Shown: in pieces, positions 1 through 7,936 of the stretch
Numbering within the stretch: the first letter of the stretch is position 1
Layout: each line of letters begins with the position of its first letter
DNA from: an uncultured beta proteobacterium
Lineage (GTDB): Bacteria; Pseudomonadota; Gammaproteobacteria; Burkholderiales; Burkholderiaceae_C
Direction: 5' to 3'
Assembly (NCBI GenBank): GCA_903822435.1
Contig: CAIJPE010000233.1
Coordinates: 1 to 34,363, forward strand
Length of the DNA: 34,363 nucleotides
The notes under the pieces: generated by a model
Told to the model about the DNA's origin: nothing
Seen by the model: the letters and a program-made list of their open reading frames with translations, nothing else
Database searches by the model: none
Translations under genes and position numbers: made by a program

Positions 1-23
1 CTGGCTTCGGCCAGCCCTGAACC

Positions 24-695
24 GTGGATGCCGTCGCCCTTCTGCGTGAGACCCTGATCGGCAACCTGCGCTCGCGCACCTGGCGAGCCGGCCAGCGGCT
101 GCCCACCGAACGAGCCTTGAGCGAAGAATACGGACTGAGCCGCAGCACCGTTCGGCGCGTGCTGCTCGACCTCAAGCGCCGGCGCCTGATCACGCAGACG
201 GTGGGTAGCGGCACGTATGTGTCGGAGCACGTGCAGGATGCCCTGGCCGAGATGACGCCGATCAACGGCGCCGCGGCCGTCAGCCCGGCCGAATTGATGA
301 GCGCACGCCTGGTGCTGGAACCGGCCCTGATCGAGATGGCCATCGGCAACGCCACGGCGGCCGATTTCGTCCGCATGGACGAGTGCAACCACCACGCCGA
401 GGCCGCCACCACGCTGGAGGCCTTCGAGAAGTGGGACGCCGCACTGCACGATGCCATCGCGCAGGCGGCCCACAACGGCTTCATCACGGGCGTGTTCCGC
501 CTGATGACCGAGGTGCGTTCGCAGGGCGAGTGGGGCGTGATGAAGCGCCGCAGCGCCACGCCCGAGCGCCGCGTCGAGTACCAGGCCGAGCACCGCGCAC
601 TGGTGGCGGCACTCAAGGACCGGGACGTCGACAGGGCGCGCGCCCTGTGCATCGCGCACCTGCTCCACGTCCGCACCAACATGCTGGGGTATTGA
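24..695 (+). CDS. GntR/FadR-family transcriptional regulator
   Basis: This is a 223-residue DNA-binding regulator. Residues about 5-70 form a GntR winged helix-turn-helix: LPTERALSEEYGLSRSTVRR, followed by a wing containing GSGTYV. Residues about 85-215 fit the all-helical FCD ligand-binding domain of the FadR subfamily, which usually senses a small organic acid. An in-frame TGA at 18-20 closes the frame just upstream, so GTG at 24 is the earliest possible start; no clear Shine-Dalgarno sequence is visible in the few bases available. It lies directly before an uptake/oxidation cluster on the same strand and is probably its local regulator. That role is inferred from position; the ligand is unknown. 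Confidence 0.88.
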   Translation: MDAVALLRETLIGNLRSRTWRAGQRLPTERALSEEYGLSRSTVRRVLLDLKRRRLITQTVGSGTYVSEHVQDALAEMTPINGAAAVSPAELMSARLVLEPALIEMAIGNATAADFVRMDECNHHAEAATTLEAFEKWDAALHDAIAQAAHNGFITGVFRLMTEVRSQGEWGVMKRRSATPERRVEYQAEHRALVAALKDRDVDRARALCIAHLLHVRTNMLGY

Positions 696-808
696 ACAGG
701 GTCCCCGAGGGGTGGCCAATCGCCGGCGGACTGGCGCAGCCGGTACCGCAGCGGGGAGTTTGGTCGGCTCGGGCGCGCGGCACGCGGGTGGGGTGTGGAT
801 GGTGTGGA

Positions 809-837
809 TTGACCGCAAAGGGGGGGCTGGCTACATT
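809..837 (+). promoter_or_regulatory. Candidate sigma-70 promoter for the Bug/molybdenum hydroxylase cluster
   Basis: TTGACC at 809-814 and TACATT at 832-837 are separated by exactly 17 bp, in the 180-bp gap between the FadR-type regulator and the first transporter gene. The rest of the gap shows no gene and no convincing regulator dyad apart from the short palindrome CGGTACCG at 741-748. This is a sequence match only. Confidence 0.45.
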
Positions 838-875
838 GGCTGGCTGTTCCTCCCACGACGACCGTTGAGCCCAAT

Positions 876-1847
876 TTGAAACCAAAGCTCTTATCAGCCC
901 TGCTGGCCGGTTTTGCGCTGGCCTTGGCCGGTGCGCCCGCCCAGGCGCAAGATTACCCGTCGCACTCCGTGCGCATCATCGTGCCTTTCGCGCCAGGCGG
1001 GTCGGCCGACGTGTATGGGCGTTTCATCGCCCAGAAGCTGCAAGAGGCCATGGGCCAGAGCTTCGTCGTGGACAACCGGCCTGGCGGCGGCAGCGTCATC
1101 GGCACCGACGCGGCGGCCAAGGCGCCGGCCGATGGCTACACCCTGCTGCTGATGTCCAACACGCAGACCGTCAATGAGTCGCTGATTCCGAACAAGCCGT
1201 TCCAGCTGATGCGCGACTTCGTGCCCGTGGCGCCCATCAATGCGTCCGATCTGGTGCTGGTGGTCAAGGCCGGCCTGCCTGCAGCCAACCTGGCCGATCT
1301 GATCAAGGAAGCCAAGGCGCACCCCGGGGCGATGTCCTATGCCTCTTCCGGCCCGGGCACGCCGTACCACATGGCCGGCGAGCTGTTCAAGCACATGGCC
1401 GGCATCTCGGTGGTGCACGTCCCGTACAAGGGCAGTGCGGGGGCCCGCACCGATGTGCTGGGCGGGCAGCTCGAGATGATGTTCGACGCCATCCCCACCA
1501 TGAGCGAGCACATCCGCTCCGGCAAGGTGCGCGCGCTGGCCACCACGGGGCTGAAGCGCTCGCAGATCCTGCCCGACGTGCCCACCATGTCGGAAGCCGG
1601 CGTGCCCGGCTACGAGGCCACGATCTGGCTCGGCCTCATGGCGCCCAAGGGCACGCCGCCGGCCATCGTGGCGCGCCTGAACACCGAGGTGGCCAAGATC
1701 ACGGGCAACCCCGAGGTGCGCCGCGCGTGGGCGGCGCAGGGCACGGCCCCGCTCACCATGGGCGTGGACGAGTTCAACCGCTACCTGAACAACGACATCG
1801 CCAAGTGGGCCCGCATCGTGAAGGTCTCCGGCGCCAAGGTGGATTAG
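876..1847 (+). CDS. Bug-family (TctC-like) periplasmic solute-binding protein
   Basis: This 323-residue exported protein belongs to the Bordetella uptake gene (Bug) family, the binding components of tripartite tricarboxylate transporters. A Sec signal peptide covers about residues 1-24, ending APAQAQ. The family hallmarks follow: YPSHSVRIIVPFAPGGSADV near the N-terminus, FVVDNRPGGGSVIGT, and AKAPADGYTLLL. No ATG fits, and the start is TTG at 876, whose first codons encode the basic end of the signal peptide. No TctA or TctB membrane subunits lie in the window, so it is an orphan that would need to borrow a permease or act as a sensor. Its ligand is probably the substrate of the hydroxylase encoded next, by context only. 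Confidence 0.9.
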   Translation: MKPKLLSALLAGFALALAGAPAQAQDYPSHSVRIIVPFAPGGSADVYGRFIAQKLQEAMGQSFVVDNRPGGGSVIGTDAAAKAPADGYTLLLMSNTQTVNESLIPNKPFQLMRDFVPVAPINASDLVLVVKAGLPAANLADLIKEAKAHPGAMSYASSGPGTPYHMAGELFKHMAGISVVHVPYKGSAGARTDVLGGQLEMMFDAIPTMSEHIRSGKVRALATTGLKRSQILPDVPTMSEAGVPGYEATIWLGLMAPKGTPPAIVARLNTEVAKITGNPEVRRAWAAQGTAPLTMGVDEFNRYLNNDIAKWARIVKVSGAKVD

Positions 1848-1851
1848 GCCC

Positions 1852-2328
1852 GTGGCCCTGGGCGAGCCATCCACCCGCCGGCTGCTCGTCAACGGGCAGG
1901 CTTGCACCCTGCACGCACCCGCCGAGGCGCGGCTGCTGGACGTGCTGCGCGAAGACCTGGGCCTGAAGGGCACGCGCATGGGCTGCGGTGCCAACGCTTG
2001 CGGCGCCTGCCATGTGTTGCTGGATGGGCGCTCGGTGGCATCCTGCGACACGCCGATCTGGGCCTGCGAAGGGCGTGCCGTGGTCACCGTCGAAGGCCTG
2101 CCCGAGGTGCTGCGCCAGGCCTTCCTGGACGAGCAGGCGGCGCAGTGCGGCTATTGCAGCTCGGGCATGATGGCCAGCGCCGCGGCCTTGCTGGCCCGCA
2201 ACGCCAGGCCGACCGACGCGCAGGTTCGCACTGCGCTGGACGGCCACCTGTGCCGCTGTGGTGCCCACAACCGCATCGTGCGCGCCGTGCTGCGCGTGGC
2301 AGAGCGGATGGCGCCGGCTCCCGCATGA
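1852..2328 (+). CDS. (2Fe-2S)-binding small subunit of a molybdenum hydroxylase (IorA/NicA-like)
   Basis: This 158-residue electron-transfer subunit belongs to the xanthine dehydrogenase/aldehyde oxidase superfamily. It carries both expected iron-sulphur clusters: a plant-ferredoxin-like site with C45, C50, C53 and C65, and a C-terminal helical site with C99, C102, C134 and C136. It starts at GTG 1852, four bases after the previous stop, and its TGA overlaps the ATG of the large-subunit gene (ATGA at 2325-2328), which implies translational coupling. No FAD-subunit gene is present, as in the isoquinoline oxidoreductase and nicotinate dehydrogenase types, which pass electrons to another acceptor. 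No signal peptide is seen, so a cytoplasmic location is likely. Confidence 0.92.
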   Translation: MALGEPSTRRLLVNGQACTLHAPAEARLLDVLREDLGLKGTRMGCGANACGACHVLLDGRSVASCDTPIWACEGRAVVTVEGLPEVLRQAFLDEQAAQCGYCSSGMMASAAALLARNARPTDAQVRTALDGHLCRCGAHNRIVRAVLRVAERMAPAPA

Positions 2329-4223
2329 GCCCCCGCGTGGAGTGGGATCGCCAGGGCGGGGTGCTGGTGAGAACCGGCAAGGTCGAACTCGGCCAGGGCT
2401 TGCACACGGCGCTGGCCCAGATCGTGGCCGACGCGATGGGCGTGCCGCTGTCCCGCGTGCTAATGCTGCCGGTGGATACCGAGGACAGCCCCGATGAAGG
2501 CGTGACCAGTGGCAGCTTGTCGGTGCAGGACGCCGGCGCGGCCCTGCGCAGGGCCTGTGCCGAGTTGCGCGGCGACGTCCCGGTGGCCCCGCGCGCGGTC
2601 GGCACATCGGCCCCCGCCCATTCGCTGGCCGACAAGCTGGCCGGCCGCCCCGTCTTCATCCATGACCTGGTGCTGCCGGGCCTGCTGCATGGCCGGGTGC
2701 TGCACCCGCCGCGGCACGGCATGGCGTTGAATGCCTGCGATCTGTCTGCTGCGCAGCGGGCGCCTGGGGTGCGCGAAGTGCTGCGGGACGGCCAGTTGCT
2801 GGGCGTGGTGGCCGCCAGTTCGGCACAGGCAGATGCCGCATCCGCCTGCCTGGCTGCCGCGGCGACGTGGCTCGGCAGTGGTCCACCCGCCGAAGACGCG
2901 GCCGCCTTGCAGGCCTTGCCCGCCCTCACCCGCACGGTATCCGGAAAGGGCAAGCCGCCTGCTGGGTTGCGCCGGCTGAGCGCCCGTTACACCAAACCCT
3001 GGATCGCCCATGCGTCCATCGCGCCTTCCTGCGCCCTGGCTCTCTGGGATGACGCCGGCCTGCGTGTGTGGGCCCACAGCCAGGGCATCTTCAACCTGCG
3101 GCGCGACCTGGCGCTGGCCTTCGGCATCGATGCCGCCCGCGTGCGCGTGTCGCATGTCGAAGGCGCGGGCTGCTACGGCCACAACGGCGCCGACGATGTC
3201 GCCTTCGACGCGGCCTGGCTGGCGCAGCGCGTGCCCGGCCACCCGGTGCGCGTGCTCTGGAGCCGGGCCGACGAATTGAGCCTGTCCCCCTTCGGTCCGG
3301 CGATGGTCGTGGAACTGCAGGCCGGGCTGGATGCCGACGGCACCATCGCCGATTGGCAGCACGACGTGTGGAGCCCCGGCCACAGCCGCCGGCCCGGCCG
3401 CAGCGCGACGCCCGCCCTCCTGGGCGCCTGGCAGACCGCCCCGGCGCATGCCGAGGCGCCTTCCATCGACATGCCGCTGTCGGTGGGCGGCGGCGCCGAG
3501 CGCAATGCCGTGCCGGGCTACGACTTCGCGGCCTGGCAGGTACGCTGCCACAGCGTGTCCACCGTCCGGCGCAGCTCGGCCTTGCGCTCGCTGGGGGCCT
3601 TTGCCAACGTGTTTGCCGCCGAGAGCTTCATGGACGAGATCGCGCACGCCACGGGCATCGAGCCCCTGGCCCTGCGCCGCAGCCACCTGCAGCACGACCC
3701 CCGCGCGCTGGCCGTGCTGGATGCGGCTGCCGCACGCGCGGGTTGGGGCATCGGCCAGCCGGGAGCGTCGGCCGATGGCACCGGCCGTGGCCTGGCCGTG
3801 GCGCGCTACAAGGGAACCGGAGCCTGGTGTGCCGTGGTGGCCGAGGTGCAGGCTGGCGCCAGCCTGCGCGTGCGGCGCTTGATCATCGCGGTGGACGTGG
3901 GCCTGGCCATCAACCCGGGCGGCGTGGCCAACCAGATCGAAGGCGGCGCCATCCAGGCCACCAGCTGGGCCCTCAAGGAATCGGCCGCGCCCACGCACGC
4001 GGGCTGGGCCGACTACCCCATCCTGAGCTTCTCGGAAGTGCCTGCCGTGGACGTGCTGGTCATGCCTTCGCAGGCCCCGTCGCTGGGCGCGGGCGAAGCC
4101 TCGCTCGGCCCCACGGCTGCGGCCATCGCAAACGCCCTTTTCAACGCCTTGGGCGTGCGGGTCCGCGACCTGCCCCTCACGCCTGAGCGCATCATTGCTT
4201 CCATGGACGACTCCTCCTCATGA
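2325..4223 (+). CDS. Molybdopterin-binding large subunit of a xanthine dehydrogenase-family hydroxylase (NicB-like core)
   Basis: This catalytic subunit (632 residues) should bind the molybdopterin-cytosine cofactor and hydroxylate a heterocycle or aldehyde. Recognisable blocks are GKVELGQGLHTALAQI at the N-terminus, FIHDLVLPGLLHGRVLHPP as in NicB-like proteins, and GAGEASLGPTAAAIANAL near the C-terminus, which holds the expected catalytic glutamate. Family members are usually 700-780 residues. This one starts almost directly at the GQG block, so it is N-terminally compact, and it lacks the C-terminal cytochrome c domains of NicB. The ATG at 2325 overlaps the small-subunit stop, which supports the start despite an open frame reaching further upstream. 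The substrate is unknown. Confidence 0.88.
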   Translation: MSPRVEWDRQGGVLVRTGKVELGQGLHTALAQIVADAMGVPLSRVLMLPVDTEDSPDEGVTSGSLSVQDAGAALRRACAELRGDVPVAPRAVGTSAPAHSLADKLAGRPVFIHDLVLPGLLHGRVLHPPRHGMALNACDLSAAQRAPGVREVLRDGQLLGVVAASSAQADAASACLAAAATWLGSGPPAEDAAALQALPALTRTVSGKGKPPAGLRRLSARYTKPWIAHASIAPSCALALWDDAGLRVWAHSQGIFNLRRDLALAFGIDAARVRVSHVEGAGCYGHNGADDVAFDAAWLAQRVPGHPVRVLWSRADELSLSPFGPAMVVELQAGLDADGTIADWQHDVWSPGHSRRPGRSATPALLGAWQTAPAHAEAPSIDMPLSVGGGAERNAVPGYDFAAWQVRCHSVSTVRRSSALRSLGAFANVFAAESFMDEIAHATGIEPLALRRSHLQHDPRALAVLDAAAARAGWGIGQPGASADGTGRGLAVARYKGTGAWCAVVAEVQAGASLRVRRLIIAVDVGLAINPGGVANQIEGGAIQATSWALKESAAPTHAGWADYPILSFSEVPAVDVLVMPSQAPSLGAGEASLGPTAAAIANALFNALGVRVRDLPLTPERIIASMDDSSS

Positions 4224-4918
4224 CGACATTGCATTTCTTGTGTGCCGGCGCCGCGCAGGGCCTGGTCAAGGCCTTGCAGGCCCGTTTCCTGGCCGACACC
4301 GGGGCCGAGCTCCAGGGCCGATTCGGTGCCGTCGGCGCCATGAAGGAGGCCCTGCTGGCCGGTGAAGCTTGCGACGTGATGGTGGTCACGCAGGCCATGA
4401 TCGACAGCCTGGTGGTCGAAGGCCGCCTGCGCCCCGACAGCACCGCGGCGCTGGGGCGCGTGCGCACCGGCATCGCCGTGAAGCAGGGCGCCGCGCTGCC
4501 CGACGCCAGCACGCCCGAGGGCCTCAAGGCCGCGCTGCTGGCGGCCAGTGCCATCTACTTCCCCGACCCCCAGCGCGCCACGGCGGGCATCCATTTCGCC
4601 AACGTCATGCGCGAGCTGGGCATCCACGATGAACTGGCTCCGCGCTTTCGCACCCACCCGAACGGCGCCACCGCCATGCGCGAGATGGCCGCCTGCGCCG
4701 AGGCAGGCCTGATCGGCTGCACCCAGGTCAGCGAGATCCTGTACAGCCCCGGCGTGGCGCTGGTGGGCGCGTTGCCCAGTCGCTTCGAGCTGGCCACCGT
4801 GTACACGGCGGCCATCGGCGCGGCTGCGGCCGACCCGGTGCGCGCCGCCCGGTTCATCGAGCTGCTGTCTGGTGCCGACACCTTGCCGCTGCGCAGCGCG
4901 GGCGGCTTCGAAACCTGA
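4220..4918 (+). CDS. ModA-like substrate-binding-domain protein without signal peptide
   Basis: The 232-residue product resembles the molybdate/sulfate-type periplasmic binding fold (PBP type II): the N-terminus LHFLCAGAAQGLVKALQARF, the segment GAMKEALLAGEACDVMVVTQ, and a C-terminal RAARFIELL. Unlike normal ModA proteins it starts straight into the first beta strand with no signal peptide. An upstream start is unlikely because the ATG at 4220 overlaps the large-subunit stop (ATGA) and is translationally coupled to it. A cytoplasmic role next to a molybdoenzyme is possible, for example binding a small anion or a catabolite, but the ligand cannot be read from the sequence. It should not be assumed to be a molybdate transporter component, as no modBC genes are present. 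Confidence 0.72.
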   Translation: MTTLHFLCAGAAQGLVKALQARFLADTGAELQGRFGAVGAMKEALLAGEACDVMVVTQAMIDSLVVEGRLRPDSTAALGRVRTGIAVKQGAALPDASTPEGLKAALLAASAIYFPDPQRATAGIHFANVMRELGIHDELAPRFRTHPNGATAMREMAACAEAGLIGCTQVSEILYSPGVALVGALPSRFELATVYTAAIGAAAADPVRAARFIELLSGADTLPLRSAGGFET

Positions 4919-4937
4919 ACGCAGAAGGCCAACCGCC

Positions 4938-5906
4938 ATGCAACGCCGCCAGATCCTTGCCGCACTGCCCGCCCTTGGCCTGCCCGGACTGTCCAGCGCC
5001 GAGGCCTTCCCCTCGCGCCCCTTGCGCTACATCGTGCCGGTGGCAGCCGGCGGCGGGAGCGACCTCGTGGGCCGGACGGTCACCGAGCGATGGGGCAAGG
5101 CCCTGGGCCAGGCCTTCGTCGTGGACAACATCGGTGGCGGGGGTGGCGCCATTGCCTGCCAGGCCACGGCCAAGGCACCGGCCGACGGCTACACGCTCAT
5201 GCAAGGCTACGTCGCCACGCACGGGACCAGTCCGGCCACGCGCAGCAAGCTGCCCTACGACCCGATCAAGGACTTCACCCCGGTGGGCATGATCGGTGGC
5301 ACGCCCAACGTGCTGGTGGTCAATCCGGCCCTGCCTGTGACCACCGTGGCCGAGTTCGTGGCCTATCTGCGCAAGAACCCGGCCAGGATCAGCTATGGCT
5401 CGGCCGGGCAGGGCTCGCTCACGCACCTGACCATGGAACTCTTCAAGCAGGCCACGGGCAGCTTCATGGTGCACCTGCCCTACCGCGGCATCGCACCGGC
5501 GTTCAACGACCTGCTGGGCGGGCAGACCCAGGCCATGTTCCCCGGCCTGGCGGCCGGCTTGCCGTTCATCCGCTCGGGTCGCGTCCGCGCGCTGGCCGTC
5601 ACGGGCCGGGCACGCCACCCGGTGCTGAAGGACGTGCCCACGCTCATCGAGTCGGGTTACAAGGGCTTCGACGCCATCCAGTGGTACGGCGTGGTCGGCC
5701 CTGCCGGCCTGCCGGCGCCGGTCCTCAAGACCTTGAACGACACGCTCGACGCCGTGCTGGCCGCGCCGGAACTGCGCGAGCGCCTGTCGGCCGAAGCGGT
5801 GGAGCCCATGCCGATGAGCCCCGAGGCCTTCGGCGCCTACATCAAGGCCGACATCGCGCGTTGGACTGCCATCGCCCGCGAACGCAAGATCGACCTGGAC
5901 GCCTGA
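4938..5906 (+). CDS. Second Bug-family (TctC-like) solute-binding protein
   Basis: This 322-residue protein is another member of the Bug family. The start chosen is ATG 4938, preceded by an AGAAGG ribosome-binding site at about 4923-4928; the open frame extends upstream into the previous gene but would spoil the signal peptide. Residues 1-22 read as a short export signal (MQRRQILAALPALGLPGLSS), whose N-terminal arginine pair could be Tat-compatible. Family blocks follow: FPSRPLRYIVPVAAGGGSDL, FVVDNIGGGGGAIACQ and AKAPADGYTLM. It is clearly diverged from the first Bug protein, so the cluster may import two related compounds, or one protein may serve signalling. No membrane subunits are nearby. 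Confidence 0.9.
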   Translation: MQRRQILAALPALGLPGLSSAEAFPSRPLRYIVPVAAGGGSDLVGRTVTERWGKALGQAFVVDNIGGGGGAIACQATAKAPADGYTLMQGYVATHGTSPATRSKLPYDPIKDFTPVGMIGGTPNVLVVNPALPVTTVAEFVAYLRKNPARISYGSAGQGSLTHLTMELFKQATGSFMVHLPYRGIAPAFNDLLGGQTQAMFPGLAAGLPFIRSGRVRALAVTGRARHPVLKDVPTLIESGYKGFDAIQWYGVVGPAGLPAPVLKTLNDTLDAVLAAPELRERLSAEAVEPMPMSPEAFGAYIKADIARWTAIARERKIDLDA

Positions 5907-5991
5907 GGGCGGCCGTGCACCGCCACGGTCCATCCCTCTTCCGCGCCTGCGCTGGACGCCCCTTCAACCCACACCCCACGGAGACCGCACG

Positions 5992-6828
5992 ATGAACCTG
6001 ATCAAGACCCTCAAGACCCTGCTGCTGGCCCCGCTGGTGGCCCTGGCCGCCCTGTCCGGCGCCGCTCAGGCTGCCGATGGCAAGGTGCAGGTGCAGTGGC
6101 TGGGCCAAGCCGCCTTCAAGTTCACCAGCGTGGCCGGCAAGGTCATCGTCATCGACCCGTGGCTGATCACCAACCCCAAGACGCCCGAGGCCTTCAAGAA
6201 GCTCGAATCGCTGGGCAAGGTCGATCTGGTGCTGGTCACCCACGGCCACTTCGACCACGTGGCCGACGCCCCTGCCCTGGCCAAGCTCAACAACGCGCCG
6301 CTGTGGGCGCCGGCCGGCCTTGCGCAGTCCATGGGCCTGCTGGGCATGCTCCCGCCGGCGCAGGCCAACCGCATCAACCGCAGCGGCACCATCAAGCCCC
6401 TGGGGCCGGACATCAAGATCACCCTGGTGCATGCCGAGCACAGCTCCGAGCTGGTGTGGAAGAACCCCGCGACCGACAAGGAAGAAGTGCACGTGGGCGG
6501 GGAGCCCGGCGGCTTCATCATCGAGTTCGAGAACGGATTCAAGATCTGGCACATGGGCGACACGGGCGTCTTCGGCGACATGAAGCTCATTGCCGACATG
6601 TACAAGCCCGACCTGGTGCTCATGCCCATCGGCGGCGGCCAGTTCGTGATGAACCCGGCCGATGCGGCCATGGTCACGCGCGAATTCATCAAGCCCAAGA
6701 CCGTGATCCCGATGCACTACCTGACCAACCCGAGCCTGCCGGGCACGCCGGCCGAGTACATCAAGGCGCTGGGCAGCAGCCCGACCAAGGTGATGGCGAT
6801 CAACCCGGGCGATAGCGTCGAGTTCTGA
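5992..6828 (+). CDS. Exported metallo-beta-lactamase-fold metal-dependent hydrolase (UPF0173-like)
   Basis: This 278-residue protein has a Sec signal peptide (cleavage expected after AQA at residue 27) and a compact metallo-beta-lactamase fold of the UPF0173/L-ascorbate-6-phosphate lactonase-like kind. The metal motif HGHFDH is at residues 84-89, preceded by VIVIDPWLITNP. Later histidines sit in LVHAEHSSE, HMGDTGVFGDM and VIPMHYLTNP. A GGAG ribosome-binding site lies before ATG 5992. Most UPF0173 relatives are cytoplasmic, so the export signal is unusual. As the last same-strand gene of the cluster it may hydrolyse a lactone or ester of the transported substrate in the periplasm, which is inference. 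Confidence 0.85.
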   Translation: MNLIKTLKTLLLAPLVALAALSGAAQAADGKVQVQWLGQAAFKFTSVAGKVIVIDPWLITNPKTPEAFKKLESLGKVDLVLVTHGHFDHVADAPALAKLNNAPLWAPAGLAQSMGLLGMLPPAQANRINRSGTIKPLGPDIKITLVHAEHSSELVWKNPATDKEEVHVGGEPGGFIIEFENGFKIWHMGDTGVFGDMKLIADMYKPDLVLMPIGGGQFVMNPADAAMVTREFIKPKTVIPMHYLTNPSLPGTPAEYIKALGSSPTKVMAINPGDSVEF

Positions 6829-6831
6829 TCT

Positions 6832-7866
6832 TCATGGGGCCGCATGGCCGTGACCGTGGTGCGCGTCGGGGACATGGGCATGGGCATGCCGCATGGCCTC
6901 GTGCTGATGCGGATGGCTGTGCGCGCCCTTCGGCATGGGGTCGTGGACGTGCAGGTGGTGGCCGTCGCCGTGGGTGTGCGCGTGCTCATGGTCCAGCGCT
7001 TCGTGGTCATGCAGGTGGGCATGCGATTCGGCCAGGTGCAGCAGCACTCCGGCCAGCATGACGGCGCCCCCGACGGCCATCCCCCAGCTGGGCGAACGTT
7101 CGCCGAGGGCGACGGCCAGCCCGCCGCCGATGAAAGGTGCGAAGGCGAATACCGATCCCGTCCTGGCTGCCCCGAAGGCGCGCTGCGCAAGCAGGTACAA
7201 CCGCAGGCTGATGCCGTAGCCGCCTGCACCGATCGCCAGCAAGGCCAGGGCCTGGCCGGCGTTGGGCAGGCGCTCGGAAGCGGCCAGTGCCAGCGCCGCC
7301 GTGGCGATAGCGCCCAGCGCCGACTTGGCCAGGACGACCTGCCCAGGATCGCGCTCGGCCACCGCACGGGACAAGGTGTTGTCGATGCCCCAGGAGGCAG
7401 TTGCCGCCAGGACGGCGAGCAAGCCCAGCAACTCCAGCCTGCCGTGCAGTCCGCGGTCCACCACCAGCAGCATGCCGCCGGCCATCAGCAGCAACATGGC
7501 CGCGCCCACGCGCCGGTCCATCACTTCGCCATACAGCAACCTGGCCAGTAGGGCGGTGAACACCGCCTCCAGGGCCAGCAGAAGGGAGGCGCTGGTCCCG
7601 CTGGTCTGTTGCAGCCCCCATGCCAGCGCAACGGGTCCGACTACCGCGCCGAAGAGGGCCATCCACAGCAAACGCGGGAGATCGGTGCGGCGCAGGGCGG
7701 CTTCACGTTCCACGGGCTCGCGCAACAGGGCACCGACCATCGCCGCTCCCAGGTACAGCAGACACGCCGTCGTGAACGCACCCACGGAAGATCCGGCGCG
7801 TTGAACCAAGGGCGTGCTGACGCCGAACAAGGCGGCGGCCGCCAGGGCGAGCAGGCTGCCCCTCAT
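6832..7866 (-). CDS. EamA/DMT-family inner-membrane exporter with histidine-rich cytoplasmic tail
   Basis: The protein has about ten hydrophobic segments in two EamA repeats, beginning RGSLLALAAAALFGVSTPLV. The last ~70 residues form a tail with about two dozen histidines (HDHEALDHEHAHTHGDGHH and HSHPHQHEAMRHAHAHV), the kind of metal-binding tail seen on metal transporters, and rare in this family. I choose ATG 7866 (344 aa): it has AGAGG upstream and begins the first membrane segment. An in-frame ATG at 7923 would add 19 residues but lacks a ribosome-binding site. The gene is transcribed leftward from a region holding a TGAACA-N2-TGTTCA operator, so metal-induced export is inferred. It ends three bases from the convergent hydrolase gene. 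Confidence 0.85.
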   Translation of the reverse strand: MRGSLLALAAAALFGVSTPLVQRAGSSVGAFTTACLLYLGAAMVGALLREPVEREAALRRTDLPRLLWMALFGAVVGPVALAWGLQQTSGTSASLLLALEAVFTALLARLLYGEVMDRRVGAAMLLLMAGGMLLVVDRGLHGRLELLGLLAVLAATASWGIDNTLSRAVAERDPGQVVLAKSALGAIATAALALAASERLPNAGQALALLAIGAGGYGISLRLYLLAQRAFGAARTGSVFAFAPFIGGGLAVALGERSPSWGMAVGGAVMLAGVLLHLAESHAHLHDHEALDHEHAHTHGDGHHLHVHDPMPKGAHSHPHQHEAMRHAHAHVPDAHHGHGHAAP

Positions 7867-7936
7867 CGCGGGAAACCTCTGGATCAAGCCAGGCACCGAA
7901 CTGTCTGGCCGAGAAATTGCCATTGCTTTGTAATAT

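Noticed and set aside
894..2087. A 397-codon minus-strand open frame opposite the first Bug gene
   Set aside because: Shadow frame with unnatural composition; the Bug and ferredoxin-type genes on the plus strand are clear.
4220..4918. Molybdate ABC transporter (ModA with ModBC) supplying the molybdoenzymes
   Set aside because: No modB or modC genes are present, and the protein lacks a signal peptide.
7867..7923. Upstream ATG (7923) as start of the DMT exporter
   Set aside because: No ribosome-binding site and it lies next to a predicted -10 box; ATG 7866 has AGAGG and begins the membrane segment.
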